The translations under genes were made by a program, and so were the position numbers. Shown piece by piece: positions 8,282-17,681 of a DNA stretch of 64,000 nucleotides (position 1 is the first letter of the stretch; every line of letters begins with the position of its first letter). Source of the DNA: Albibacterium sp035514885 (GTDB lineage Bacteria; Bacteroidota; Bacteroidia; Sphingobacteriales; Sphingobacteriaceae); assembly GCF_035514885.1 (NCBI RefSeq), contig NZ_DATJCH010000012.1:558001-622000 (forward strand), in the 5' to 3' direction. Below the pieces are notes generated by a model. It saw only the letters and a program-made list of their open reading frames with translations. It had not been told where the DNA came from and searched no databases.

Positions 8282-9696
8282 AAGCGATTAATTAAGTTTT
8301 CATATAACTGTATATACTTCCTTGTAGAGCTTTTCCATGAATAATCAAGCTTCATGTTATCTTTTTGTAATTTATTAAATAGTTTTGAATCTTCATATAG
8401 TTTTAATCCGCGCTTTATTGCTTGAACCATGCTTCGCAAAGAGACTTCTTCAAACACAATTCCATTTGGATTTTTCTTCGACAAATCAATTACAGTATCT
8501 TTCAACCCTCCAATACTTCTAACGATGGGAACTGTGCCATAACGCATAGCATATAGTTGGTTTAAACCGCATGGCTCAACTCTGGATGGCATGATTAAAA
8601 AATCTGATGAAGCATAGATCTGGTGAGATAGTTTTTCATTGTAACCAATGATTACAGCTGTATTTCCTTTCTCGCGGAGATGAGTTAAAGCTTCCTGGAT
8701 ATGTATATCTCCGGATCCCAATATGATAAGGTTTATTTTACCTTTAAATTTCTGAGCTAATTCCTGAACAAAACCAGGCAGTAAATCTGCACCTTTTTCG
8801 AGTGCAAACCGTCCAATAAAGGCTAAGAGCGGTAATTCAGGATCTAAACCATACTCTTTACACAATGCTTTTTTATTGCTTTTTTTACCTGCAGTTGCTG
8901 TATTAACACTATATTTTTTACTAATAAATGGGTCTGTTTCTGGGTTCCAGATTTCTTCATCGATGCCGTTTATAATTCCATAACCTTTTCCTTTTTCGGA
9001 AAGAAAAAGACTTTCCAATCCATTAGCTTCCTTAAAAAGTTCTTTTAAATAGCCCGATGAGACTGCATTATAAGCCCAACAGCATTTAATAAGAGTTGCT
9101 AGTGGATTAATATTCCGGTCCCAATCTAATAATCCCCATTTATCGGAATCGAATGTGGGCATTAAAATCGCTTGTTGCCATCCCATCCATCCTTGATATT
9201 GAGCATTATGGATGGTGGCAAGGGTGGGTATTCCTTTTAATGATTTGAACTCTTCTGTGTTCTCGATAAAGAAAGGGACTAGACCGCTGTGGTGATCATG
9301 GCAGTGAAATAAATCTGGTGCAATATTTTGATCAACTATCCATTTAAGAAGAGCGTGCTGGAAAGCTATAAACTGGTTGCTTTCATCCGGATAGCCATAT
9401 ACTTCAGTACGATCTAATAATCCAGGAACCTTTATTAAGTAGATTTCAAAACCAAGGGCGTTGCTGTTTTCCTTTAAAACGGTGAACGAGTAAAATTGAG
9501 AACCTTGTTTAAACTCTGATTCATACACTTGCTCGAATTCATGATCTCTTACATAAGGTTTGTCATACCAGGGCATAATAACCGATGCCTCAATGCCCAA
9601 TAGGTTTTGATATTTTGGCAATGCCCCTACTACATCACCCAAACCACCGGTTTTTGCAACAGGATAACATTCTGCGCTAATATGAAAGACCTTCAT
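8278..9696 (-). CDS. glgA: Glycogen synthase, GT5
   Basis: GlgA adds glucose from ADP-glucose to growing alpha-1,4-glucan. The ATG at 9696 gives the classical start MKVFHISAECYPVAKTGGLG, in which KTGG binds the ADP-glucose phosphates, and a normal length of 472 residues. An upstream in-frame ATG at 9783 would lie inside glgB. The GT-B C-terminal half shows RFALEKGADL near residue 293 and the PSRVEPCGLNQLYAMRYG motif near residue 377, which contains the catalytic Glu. It starts 2 bp after the glgB stop and overlaps glgC by 4 bp. Confidence 0.95.
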   Translation of the reverse strand: MKVFHISAECYPVAKTGGLGDVVGALPKYQNLLGIEASVIMPWYDKPYVRDHEFEQVYESEFKQGSQFYSFTVLKENSNALGFEIYLIKVPGLLDRTEVYGYPDESNQFIAFQHALLKWIVDQNIAPDLFHCHDHHSGLVPFFIENTEEFKSLKGIPTLATIHNAQYQGWMGWQQAILMPTFDSDKWGLLDWDRNINPLATLIKCCWAYNAVSSGYLKELFKEANGLESLFLSEKGKGYGIINGIDEEIWNPETDPFISKKYSVNTATAGKKSNKKALCKEYGLDPELPLLAFIGRFALEKGADLLPGFVQELAQKFKGKINLIILGSGDIHIQEALTHLREKGNTAVIIGYNEKLSHQIYASSDFLIMPSRVEPCGLNQLYAMRYGTVPIVRSIGGLKDTVIDLSKKNPNGIVFEEVSLRSMVQAIKRGLKLYEDSKLFNKLQKDNMKLDYSWKSSTRKYIQLYENLINRL

Positions 9697-9698
9697 TG

Positions 9699-11618
9699 CT
9701 ATATTATTTTTGTTTTTCGCTTTAAAATCAATCCTCCTAGTGGTGGTAATTTTATTAAAGCTGAGTGTGCATGACCCATCCATGAAGTTGGTTCACTTAG
9801 AATTGAGCCTTGGTTAACACCGGATCCGTAAAATTCAGAGTCGTCAGAATTGAGAATAACATCCCATTGACCGGCAGCAGGTAAGCCAACCCGATAATCA
9901 TTGTGTGTAATGGGTGTTAAATTCAAAAGTATTAATAGATTTTCATCTGCATGATTTCCTTTTCGAAGATAAACCAGTACGGAGCTTTGAGCATCTCCAT
10001 ATTCTATCCATTCAAAGCCTTCCGGTCTAAAGGATATTTCATACAATGCCGGTTGATTCTTATAAATGGCGTTAAGTTTTTGAATAAATTTAAAAATACC
10101 CTGGTGTGGCTCGTATTGCATTAAATGCCAATCGAGTGATTGATTGAAGTTCCATTCAGAAGTTTGAGCAAACTCCGATCCCATAAACAATAGCTTCGTA
10201 CCCGGATGTGTGTACATATATAAATAAAGTGCACGAAGGTTGGCAAATTGCTGCCAAGTATCACCAGGCATTTTATATACAAGAGATTTTTTTCCATGAA
10301 CTACTTCATCATGAGAGAGTGGCAACATGAAATTTTCGGTAAAAGCATATACTGTGCTAAAAGTTATCTTTCCATGGTCATATCTTCGAAAGAGGGGATC
10401 TCCACTAAAATAATCTAAAGTATCATTCATCCATCCCATCATCCATTTCATTCCAAAACCTAATCCGTTTTGATAGGTTGGACTGCTTACACCGGTCCAG
10501 GCGGTTGATTCCTCGGCAATGGTTTGTACATCTGGAAATTCACTGTATACTGTTTCATTAAACTCTTTGAGAAATGAAACAGCTTCTAAGTTTTCTCTTC
10601 CTCCTAGCTCATTGGGCACCCATTCGCCTTCTTTTCTAGAATAATCTAGGTACAACATAGAGGCAACTGCATCTACCCTTAGTCCATCAACATGATATCT
10701 GTCTAGCCAATAAATTGCATTACTGATCAGGAAAGATCGTACCTCATTTCTTCCATAATTAAAAATGTAGGAATTCCAGTCCGGATGAAATCCTTGTTTG
10801 GGATCTGCATGTTCATATAAATGAGTTCCATCAAACTTATACAAACCATGTTCGTCTCCAGGAAAATGAGATGGTACCCAATCTAAAATTACTCCAATAT
10901 TATTTAAATGCAGTTGTTCTATCAGATACATTAATCCTTGCGGTGATCCAAAACGAGCTGTTGGAGCATAAAAACCGGTTATTTGATACCCCCAAGAAGG
11001 ACTGTATGGATGTTCCATAACGGGCATAAACTCCACATGGGTAAAGCCTGCATCTAAAATGTAGGGTATTAGTTTTTCGGCTATTTCGGTATAAGTTATA
11101 AACTCAGATGGATCAGATAAATTCCTCACCCAAGAACCTAAATGCATCTCATACACAGCGATGGGTGCATTCAATGCATTCTTCAGGTGCCGGACTCTCA
11201 TCCAATCTTTGTCTTTCCATTCATACCAGGTAGTATTTACTATGGATGCTGTTAAAGGGGGTTTTTCCCATTGAAAGGCAAATGGATCACCTTTTTCAAG
11301 TACCTCACCAGATTTGGTGCTTATAGCATATTTATAAATTTCTCCATTTTGTACTTGAGGGATAAAGCCTTCCCAAATACCGGATTGATCCCAACGTAAA
11401 AACAATGGATGGGAAAAACGATTCCAACCATTGAAATTTCCGATGACAGAAACTGATTCTGCATTTGGAGCCCACACGGCGAAATAAGTTCCGCTTTGCT
11501 GCTCAACCTGTAGTTCATGAGCGCCAAATTTCTCGTAAAGCTTATAGTGTTTGCCTGCACGAAATAGACTGATGTCAAAATCAGAGAATTTAGAATAAGC
11601 TTGTACAGAATTTAGCAT
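9699..11618 (-). CDS. glgB: 1,4-alpha-glucan branching enzyme, GH13
   Basis: GlgB cuts alpha-1,4 chains and reattaches them through alpha-1,6 bonds. The 639-residue protein has an N-terminal CBM48 domain (GTYFAVWAPNAESVSVIGNF near residue 43), the GH13 barrel and an all-beta C-terminal domain. Catalytic residues are visible: nucleophile Asp316 in DGLRVDAVASM, acid/base Glu369 in TIAEES and Asp437 in LSHDEVVHGK. It lacks the extra N-terminal domain of the longer enterobacterial enzyme. It sits 14 bp after the GH31 gene and 2 bp before glgA. Confidence 0.95.
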   Translation of the reverse strand: MLNSVQAYSKFSDFDISLFRAGKHYKLYEKFGAHELQVEQQSGTYFAVWAPNAESVSVIGNFNGWNRFSHPLFLRWDQSGIWEGFIPQVQNGEIYKYAISTKSGEVLEKGDPFAFQWEKPPLTASIVNTTWYEWKDKDWMRVRHLKNALNAPIAVYEMHLGSWVRNLSDPSEFITYTEIAEKLIPYILDAGFTHVEFMPVMEHPYSPSWGYQITGFYAPTARFGSPQGLMYLIEQLHLNNIGVILDWVPSHFPGDEHGLYKFDGTHLYEHADPKQGFHPDWNSYIFNYGRNEVRSFLISNAIYWLDRYHVDGLRVDAVASMLYLDYSRKEGEWVPNELGGRENLEAVSFLKEFNETVYSEFPDVQTIAEESTAWTGVSSPTYQNGLGFGMKWMMGWMNDTLDYFSGDPLFRRYDHGKITFSTVYAFTENFMLPLSHDEVVHGKKSLVYKMPGDTWQQFANLRALYLYMYTHPGTKLLFMGSEFAQTSEWNFNQSLDWHLMQYEPHQGIFKFIQKLNAIYKNQPALYEISFRPEGFEWIEYGDAQSSVLVYLRKGNHADENLLILLNLTPITHNDYRVGLPAAGQWDVILNSDDSEFYGSGVNQGSILSEPTSWMGHAHSALIKLPPLGGLILKRKTKII

Positions 11619-11632
11619 AGTGAGGGTGGTTA

Positions 11633-14083
11633 TTATTTAAGTAGCATACTTTTAAATCTTTTTCCTATAACAATGGTACAGCCAAGTTCGTTTTGACTAA
11701 AGTCTATTATTTTATTATCAACAAGTACCGTCTTTAATTCGAAAGGTAATCCGATGATATTAACACGATATTCTTTGTATGACTCGGTATATAAACCTTC
11801 AACTTCTTGTGTAATTTCGAGGGAAGTTTCGGTACCCTTAACTGTAAATTTCTTATTTACATATCCTTGATTCTCATAATCGAATGAGTCTCCCTCATCT
11901 TCATATAAGCTTGATTCAACATGGTTGTTTGAATAAAAAATATTTAAGTCAAGGATCTCGATCGATTTCTCATTTACATATTGCATAACAGGATGTTCCG
12001 GCAATACCGTTCCGGCTTTAATAAAGATGGGCATTTTATCTAGTGGAGTTTCAAATTGATGCTCCATGCCCCCTTGTATTAAAGCATGTGTCCAGTAATC
12101 ATACCAGTTGCCCTTTGGCAGGTAGATTGTTTTTTGCTGCTGGCCTGCTTCCAAAACTGGAGAAACAAGTATCTTATCACCAAATGCAAATTCTTCTTCT
12201 CTTTGCAGGTTGCTTACTTCCTCTTGTTCAAGCATAATCAGAGGCTTTAAGATTGGTGAGCCATCATGAGCATGTTGTCTGAAAACAGTATAAATATAGG
12301 GGAGTAATTTATACCTTAATTCAATAAACTTTCGGTTTATTTTTTCATATTCTTCGCCGAAGCTCCAAGGCTCCCTTTCTGCAGTATCTCCTGCTGAGTG
12401 TGCGCGCATAAATGGAGAAAACACACCAAACTGAATCCATCTTGTAAATAATTCTGCTGTAGGTTCACCGCTAAATCCACCAATATCTGTTCCGCAGAAA
12501 GGCAAGCCTGACATAGAAAGGCGTTGCAATTGTAAAGATCCTATCCTTAAATGTTCCCACGTAGCGACATTATCTCCTGTCCATACAGATGCATAACGTT
12601 GGGTGCCAGAATATGCAGCTCTGGTAATGGTAAAAGGGCGTTTATTGGGTTGAAGTTTTTTTAACCCATCATAAGTTGCCCGAACCATTTGCATTCCATA
12701 AACATTATGCGCTTTTCTATGAGATCCGCGATAGCCATCGTAATTATGACGAACATCATTTGGAAAAGTACCACGGCCGAAAACTGCAGGCTCGTTCATG
12801 TCGTTCCAAACACCAGCTACACCAGCCTCAACCAATCCTTTATAAAGATCTCCCCACCAAGTACGAACTTGCGGATTGGTGAAATCAGGAAATTGACAGC
12901 GTCCCGGCCATACATGTCCTTCCATAAAGTAATCATCTCCTCTTCGGCAGAAGTAATTGTTTTTCTTTCCTTCTTTAAATACCCAATAATTATCATCAAC
13001 TTTTATTCCCGGATCGATCATTACGACAGTTTTGAAACCATCTTTTGCCAGATCTCGAATCATTCCTTTAGGGTCAGGGAAATAGCGTTTATTCCAGGTA
13101 AAACATCGATATCCTTCCATATAGTCAATATCGAGATAAAGAGCATCACAAGGAATTTGACGGTTACGGAATTGTAGTCCAAGGTCTCTTACTTTACTTT
13201 CCGGATAATAGCTCCATCGGCATTGATGATAACCTAATGCCCAGGTTGGTGGCAAATAATGAGTTCCGGTAAGACCATGATATCTTTTTATTACATCAGT
13301 CATTGATGGACCATGGATATAATAATATTGCAGCTCTCCGCCTTCTGACCAAAAGCTAGTCTGATCTGCTTTTTCGCTTGCAAAATCGAAGTAGGTTTTA
13401 AAAGTATTATCAAAGAAAATACCGTACGCTTCACCTTCATGCAATCCTAAATAAAAGGGAATACTTTTATATAACGGGTCTTGATTAAATGAGTATGAGT
13501 AGGTGTCTGAGTTCCAGTTTGTTAATCTTCTGCCTCTAAGATTAAGATGAGTAGCTTTATCTCCTAATCCAAAAAAGCCTTCATTTTCTTTTGCTTGTTT
13601 TGTGCAGTAAACGTAGTATCCTCCAAAATCCTCATTTTCTTCCCAATGCATGGGAGCATGATCCTGATTAAATATTTTTCCTTCCCTGTTTTCGAAAGAA
13701 ATATGAAAGTTCTCTTTATTCAATACGCAGGTTACTGTATTGGTCTGAACGCGATAACTATCCTTATCTTCATTTAATTCATATAAATCTACATGTTGGT
13801 TGGCATCAGAAACTGCATATGAGAAGTCGGAAAGAAAGCTGGAGTTTGGTGCTAAACGGACTCTGATTATTTCATCACTTACCACTTTAACTTCTACTGT
13901 CGCTTTGTTATCATAAAAGTAGAAGCTATTATCCTTTTGAATATACTGCGTAATTTTACCTAAATAATTCTTCTCAATTTTCGGAGGATCCAATACTGGG
14001 TTATTTGTATGATGTATCTCTTCATCATATTGGTCACTTATCTTTTCCTTTAAACTTTTAGCTGCTTTAAATTCTTCCACCAT
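11633..14083 (-). CDS. Family 31 alpha-glucosidase
   Basis: The 816-residue GH31 hydrolase has the nucleophile motif WNDMNEPAVF (Asp near residue 428) and the acid/base Asp in WTGDNVATW (near residue 504). They are followed by the SGLPFCGTDIGGF and FMRAHS segments that shape the sugar pocket. No signal peptide is seen, so it is probably cytoplasmic and trims malto-oligosaccharides or glycogen, in keeping with its place at the head of the glycogen operon. The ATG at 14083 (MVEEFKAAK) follows an AAGGAAAT-like ribosome site. A TTG at 14125 would add 14 residues but overlaps the promoter. Confidence 0.92.
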   Translation of the reverse strand: MVEEFKAAKSLKEKISDQYDEEIHHTNNPVLDPPKIEKNYLGKITQYIQKDNSFYFYDNKATVEVKVVSDEIIRVRLAPNSSFLSDFSYAVSDANQHVDLYELNEDKDSYRVQTNTVTCVLNKENFHISFENREGKIFNQDHAPMHWEENEDFGGYYVYCTKQAKENEGFFGLGDKATHLNLRGRRLTNWNSDTYSYSFNQDPLYKSIPFYLGLHEGEAYGIFFDNTFKTYFDFASEKADQTSFWSEGGELQYYYIHGPSMTDVIKRYHGLTGTHYLPPTWALGYHQCRWSYYPESKVRDLGLQFRNRQIPCDALYLDIDYMEGYRCFTWNKRYFPDPKGMIRDLAKDGFKTVVMIDPGIKVDDNYWVFKEGKKNNYFCRRGDDYFMEGHVWPGRCQFPDFTNPQVRTWWGDLYKGLVEAGVAGVWNDMNEPAVFGRGTFPNDVRHNYDGYRGSHRKAHNVYGMQMVRATYDGLKKLQPNKRPFTITRAAYSGTQRYASVWTGDNVATWEHLRIGSLQLQRLSMSGLPFCGTDIGGFSGEPTAELFTRWIQFGVFSPFMRAHSAGDTAEREPWSFGEEYEKINRKFIELRYKLLPYIYTVFRQHAHDGSPILKPLIMLEQEEVSNLQREEEFAFGDKILVSPVLEAGQQQKTIYLPKGNWYDYWTHALIQGGMEHQFETPLDKMPIFIKAGTVLPEHPVMQYVNEKSIEILDLNIFYSNNHVESSLYEDEGDSFDYENQGYVNKKFTVKGTETSLEITQEVEGLYTESYKEYRVNIIGLPFELKTVLVDNKIIDFSQNELGCTIVIGKRFKSMLLK

Positions 14084-14121
14084 ACTAATTTCCTTATTTC
14101 TGTTTTCTAAATATCTTGGAA

Positions 14122-14152
14122 CCAAATTACATTAATTACATTAGTAAACAAA
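14122..14152 (-). promoter_or_regulatory. Candidate promoter of the glycogen operon
   Basis: On the minus strand TTTG (14152-14149) is followed after 19 bp by TAATTTGG (14129-14122), which matches 7 of 8 positions of TAnnTTTG. The predicted start of transcription would lie about 35 bp before the GH31 ATG at 14083. Confidence 0.45.
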
Positions 14153-14172
14153 TCCTATTTTTTATATAATAG

Positions 14173-14184
14173 TACCTCGAGGTA
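14173..14184. promoter_or_regulatory. Perfect 12-bp palindrome between the glycogen and histidine promoters
   Basis: TACCTCGAGGTA reads the same on both strands. It lies 21 bp upstream of the candidate -33 box of the glycogen operon and about 83 bp upstream of the histidine promoter, so an operator for the glycogen operon is the simpler reading. No regulator gene is nearby. Confidence 0.4.
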
Positions 14185-14266
14185 TCCTCATTTTTTATGA
14201 AGTAGTGATAAAGACAACTGCTTTTGGGAATATCTTAAAGAAAGGGAGTTTTTATTTAGATTTTTA

Positions 14267-14297
14267 TTTGGTATTGTCTAAATTGCAATTATATTTG
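14267..14297 (+). promoter_or_regulatory. Promoter of the histidine operon
   Basis: TTTG at 14267-14270 and TATATTTG at 14290-14297, 19 bp apart, match the Bacteroidota vegetative consensus TTTG-N19-TAnnTTTG exactly. Transcription would start near 14302, about 30 nt before the leader peptide and 145 nt before hisG. Confidence 0.7.
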
Positions 14298-14332
14298 CAA
14301 TATATAATGCTATTAATAATTACCTCCACAAC

Positions 14333-14392
14333 ATGAATTACATCTTCACAAATCACTTACATTTCCATCGCCATTGTGGCGATATAAAATAG
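14333..14392 (+). CDS. Histidine-rich leader peptide upstream of hisG
   Basis: A complete 19-codon frame, ATG to TAG, encodes MNYIFTNHLHFHRHCGDIK. Four of the seven residues from 8 to 14 are histidine (H8, H10, H12, H14). It lies between a consensus promoter and the first gene of the complete his operon, and its last third overlaps an RNA hairpin. This is the architecture of the HisL attenuator of enteric bacteria, in which ribosome stalling at His codons reports a shortage of charged His-tRNA. The sequence shows the peptide; the regulatory role is inferred. Such a cluster of His codons exactly here is very unlikely to be chance. Confidence 0.8.
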   Translation: MNYIFTNHLHFHRHCGDIK

Positions 14393-14422
14393 TATGTTTC
14401 TACGTGGAGCGTAACCCCAATG
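14367..14422 (+). promoter_or_regulatory. Candidate attenuator RNA between the leader peptide and hisG
   Basis: A perfect stem ATCGCC/GGCGAT with a 5-nt loop (14367-14383) overlaps the last His codons and end of the leader frame. Its 3' half, CATTGTGG (14372-14379), could instead pair with CCCCAATG (14415-14422) in 7 of 8 positions. A small TACG/CGTA hairpin lies between (14401-14413). The sequences are thus mutually exclusive partners, as expected for attenuation. No classical GC-rich terminator with a T run is evident, although T-rich sequence follows 14422. Whether control acts on transcription or on hisG translation cannot be told. Confidence 0.5.
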
Positions 14423-14447
14423 TTTAATTTTATTAATAATTTATCTT

Positions 14448-15299
14448 TTGAAAGCATTAAAAATTGCCATACAAAAATCTGGCCGTCTAAACGAAAAATC
14501 TGTAGCACTTCTTAAAAATTGCGGATTAAACTTTGAGAACTATAAAAGTTCCCTTATAACTTCTGTTAATAATTTCCCACTTGAAATTCTATTTCTGCGC
14601 GATGATGATATTCCTGAATATGTTCAAGATGGTATTGCCGATTTGGGTATTGTTGGTGAGAATGTTATTCAAGAAAAGGAAGTTGATGTTGAATACCTTC
14701 AAAAACTTGGATTTGGGAAATGTACTTTGAAAATCGCAATCCCTAAAGGAAAGAACTACCAATCTTTGCAGGAATTAAATGGCAAATCAATTGCTACTTC
14801 TAACCCGGTAATTTTACAGAAATTTTTAACTGAGAATAAAATTGATGCAAGTATTCGCACGATCTCAGGATCTGTTGAGATATCACCGGGTTTAGGGTTG
14901 AGTGATGCTATTTGTGATATTGTATCAACAGGTGGCACTTTAAAAAGTAATGGATTGGAGCCCTTTGCAGATGTATTATCTTCGCAAGCAGTTCTAATTG
15001 GCAAAAAGGATATCAAACAAGATTCAATAGTTGAGGAGCTATTACAGAGAATCCAATCAGTTTTACGTGCCAATGAAACAAAATATGTTGTATTGAACGT
15101 AGAGCGTAAAAACCTACCATCCATTTTAAACCTTTTACCGGGTGTTAAAAGTCCTACCGTGATCCCTCTTGCAGAAGAAGGTTGGGTTGCAGTACATACC
15201 GTTATCTCTGAACAAGACTTCTGGGAAAAAATTAATACCTTAAAGTCATTTGGAGCACAAGGAATTGTGGTCATGCCCATTGAAAAGATCATTGTGTAA
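14448..15299 (+). CDS. hisG: ATP phosphoribosyltransferase, long form
   Basis: HisG joins ATP and PRPP in the first step of histidine synthesis. The 283-residue product has the KIAIQKSGRLNEKS start, the DLGIVGENV segment and the GLGLSDAICDIVSTGGTLKSN phosphoribosyl-binding region. Its length includes the C-terminal PII-like domain (after about residue 210), so it is the HisZ-independent form inhibited by histidine. The start codon is TTG at 14448, directly after an A/T-rich stretch. An antisense open frame across this gene is a shadow. First gene of an eight-gene operon preceded by the His leader. Confidence 0.96.
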   Translation: MKALKIAIQKSGRLNEKSVALLKNCGLNFENYKSSLITSVNNFPLEILFLRDDDIPEYVQDGIADLGIVGENVIQEKEVDVEYLQKLGFGKCTLKIAIPKGKNYQSLQELNGKSIATSNPVILQKFLTENKIDASIRTISGSVEISPGLGLSDAICDIVSTGGTLKSNGLEPFADVLSSQAVLIGKKDIKQDSIVEELLQRIQSVLRANETKYVVLNVERKNLPSILNLLPGVKSPTVIPLAEEGWVAVHTVISEQDFWEKINTLKSFGAQGIVVMPIEKIIV

Positions 15300-15317
15300 A
15301 TTTGATAAAGGAATACT

Positions 15318-16625
15318 ATGTTAGCGTATTTTGAATATAATCAATTAGATATTGAAGATAAAAAGAAGCTGGTATCACGTAACTCTGATTCAGATCACAC
15401 GATTCAAAAAAAGGTCGAAGAAATTATTGCTGAAGTAAAAGCGAATGGTGATCAAGCCTTGAAAGCCTATGCTGAGAAGTTTGATAGGGTTTCATTAGAT
15501 TCTTTGGTGATTAGTGAAGATGAAATCAACCTTCAGGCGGAAAAAGTAGATCGCAATCAAAAAAGAGCTTTAGAAATAGCTTTTAATAATATTTACATGT
15601 TTCACCGCTATCAGTTAATTAAGGAGAAGCGGGTTGAAACGACTAACGGTGTGACTTGTTGGAGGGAAAATAGACCCATTGAACGTGTCGGACTTTATAT
15701 TCCCGGTGGCACAGCTGTCCTACCAAGTACATTTTTAATGTTGGCTGTTCCAGCACGAATAGCAGGTTGTAAAGAGATTGTTGTTTGTTCTCCTCCACAA
15801 TCAGATGGCAAGATAAACCCCTATATTGCTTATTGTGCCCAATTGTTAAAGATCGATACTATTTATAGTGCGGGCGGAGCCCAAGCAATTGCAGCAATGG
15901 CTTATGGTACAGAAAGTATTCCTAAAGTAGATAAGATATTCGGTCCTGGAAACCAATACGTTACACAAGCAAAAACACTGGTTCAATTAAATTCCAATAC
16001 GGCTATTGACATTCCTGCCGGTCCTTCAGAAGTAGTTGTTATTGGTGATGAAACGAGTAATCCGGCCTTTGTTGCTGCAGACTTGCTTGCTCAGGCAGAA
16101 CATGGTAAAGATAGTCAGGCAGTTTTATTAAGTACCAGTAAAAGCCTTATCGATCAGGTACAACAAGAGTTAAGGGAACAAATAGAAGTTTTACCTCGCG
16201 CAGAAATTGCTAAAAAAGCAATTGAAAACTCGTATGCTGTATTGTTTGATTCTAAACAGGACCTTATGGTGTTCTGTAATGATTATGCTCCTGAACATCT
16301 CATTGTTTCGGTTGATGAACCTGAATCCTATAGTCGGATGATAATTAATGCCGGGTCTGTCTTTTACGGTCATTTAACTCCAGAAAGTGCGGGAGATTAT
16401 GCTTCAGGAACTAACCATACTTTGCCGACAAGTGCACATGCTAAGGCTTATTCAGGTGTTTCGGTTGATTCGTTTATTAAGAAAATAACCTTTCAACAAA
16501 TTAATGAAGATGGAATCCTTAACTTAGGTCCTACGATAGAAATTCTTGCAGAGATCGAAGGTTTACAGGCACATAAGAATGCAGTTAGCATACGGTTAAA
16601 ACACTTACAATCAAAGAATAAATAA
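15318..16625 (+). CDS. hisD: Histidinol dehydrogenase
   Basis: HisD oxidises histidinol to histidine in two NAD-dependent, zinc-dependent steps. The 435-residue protein shows ERVGLYIPGGTAVLPS near residue 118, the KIFGPGNQYVTQAK segment, IDIPAGPSEVVVIGD near residue 232, and LAQAEHGKDSQ, which holds zinc ligands. The C-terminal HTLPTSAHAKAYSGVSV segment carries further active-site histidines. Length and order (second, 18 bp after hisG and 1 bp before hisC) are normal for Bacteroidota his operons. Confidence 0.97.
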   Translation: MLAYFEYNQLDIEDKKKLVSRNSDSDHTIQKKVEEIIAEVKANGDQALKAYAEKFDRVSLDSLVISEDEINLQAEKVDRNQKRALEIAFNNIYMFHRYQLIKEKRVETTNGVTCWRENRPIERVGLYIPGGTAVLPSTFLMLAVPARIAGCKEIVVCSPPQSDGKINPYIAYCAQLLKIDTIYSAGGAQAIAAMAYGTESIPKVDKIFGPGNQYVTQAKTLVQLNSNTAIDIPAGPSEVVVIGDETSNPAFVAADLLAQAEHGKDSQAVLLSTSKSLIDQVQQELREQIEVLPRAEIAKKAIENSYAVLFDSKQDLMVFCNDYAPEHLIVSVDEPESYSRMIINAGSVFYGHLTPESAGDYASGTNHTLPTSAHAKAYSGVSVDSFIKKITFQQINEDGILNLGPTIEILAEIEGLQAHKNAVSIRLKHLQSKNK

Positions 16626-16626
16626 C

Positions 16627-17679
16627 ATGTCCAGTTTTAATATTCAGTCGATTCTTAGAGAAAACATAAAGAATCTAACTCCTTATTCAAGTGCAAGGCA
16701 TGAGTTTAAAGGAAAGGCGTCTGTTTTCTTAGACGCAAATGAAAATGCTTACGGATCACCATTAGATAAAGATTTTAATCGTTACCCTGACCCTCTACAA
16801 ATCAGTGTAAAAGAGGCCATTAGTAAAATTAAAGGAGTGCCTGTGGCAAATACCTTTTTGGGAAATGGCAGTGATGAAGCTATTGATATACTTATTCGTG
16901 CATTTTGCAATCCTGGTCATGATAATATCTTGATTTTACCCCCTACATATGGTATGTATGAAGTGGCAGCTGCAATTAATGATGTTGAAGTTAAGCGTGT
17001 TAATCTAAACTCAGAATATCAACTTGATTTAGATAAAATTGCAGAAAACATTGATGAGCATACCCGTATAATTTTTGTATGTTCCCCGAATAACCCAACA
17101 GGTAATTCAATATATAGAGAGGATATAGAAACATTGTTAGCGAATTTCAATGGACTTGTAGTTGTTGACGAGGCTTATATTAATTATTCTCGTCAGAAGT
17201 CATTTATTCAAGAGCTTACAGAATACGGAAACCTGGTTGTGCTTCAAACTTTATCAAAGGCTTGGGGGCTGGCGGGCTTACGTGTAGGAATAGCTTTTGC
17301 AAGTGAGGAGATTATAGAAGTGTTTAATAAAATTAAACCACCTTATAATATCAATCAATCTTCGCAGGAACTGGCGCTTAAAGGGCTTCAACAAGTCGAT
17401 ACGGTAAATAAATGGATTTTAGAAACTACATTGGAGCGTGATAGGCTGATTGAAAAACTGGCTGTACTCCCTTTTGTAGAGAGGATATACCCTTCGGATG
17501 CTAATTTTATTTTGGTAAAGACCCAAGATGGCCATTCTGTTTACAACTATTTGGCAGAAAGGGAAATAATTGTTCGCGATCGTTCTAAAGTTTCACTTTG
17601 TGAAGGTTGTTTACGAATTACAATTGGAACACCCGCAGAGAACGATTTGTTGATTGAGACTTTAAATAATTACAAATAA
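16627..17679 (+). CDS. hisC: Histidinol-phosphate aminotransferase
   Basis: A 350-residue fold-type I PLP aminotransferase. The PLP lysine is Lys211 in TLSKAWGLAGLRVG, the cofactor phosphate cup GNGSDEAID is near residue 79, the SPNNPTGN motif near residue 153 and the VVDEAYINY Asp/Tyr pair near residue 180. It converts imidazole-acetol phosphate to histidinol phosphate using glutamate. It begins 1 bp after hisD and ends 2 bp before hisB, so translation is probably coupled. Confidence 0.96.
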   Translation: MSSFNIQSILRENIKNLTPYSSARHEFKGKASVFLDANENAYGSPLDKDFNRYPDPLQISVKEAISKIKGVPVANTFLGNGSDEAIDILIRAFCNPGHDNILILPPTYGMYEVAAAINDVEVKRVNLNSEYQLDLDKIAENIDEHTRIIFVCSPNNPTGNSIYREDIETLLANFNGLVVVDEAYINYSRQKSFIQELTEYGNLVVLQTLSKAWGLAGLRVGIAFASEEIIEVFNKIKPPYNINQSSQELALKGLQQVDTVNKWILETTLERDRLIEKLAVLPFVERIYPSDANFILVKTQDGHSVYNYLAEREIIVRDRSKVSLCEGCLRITIGTPAENDLLIETLNNYK

Positions 17680-17681
17680 AC

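Noticed and set aside
12689..13177. 162-codon open frame on the plus strand inside the GH31 gene
   Set aside because: It is antisense to a gene with clear catalytic motifs and its product resembles no family.
14756..15292. 178-codon minus-strand open frame across hisG
   Set aside because: hisG has full conservation on the plus strand; the antisense frame has no recognisable domain and no ribosome site.
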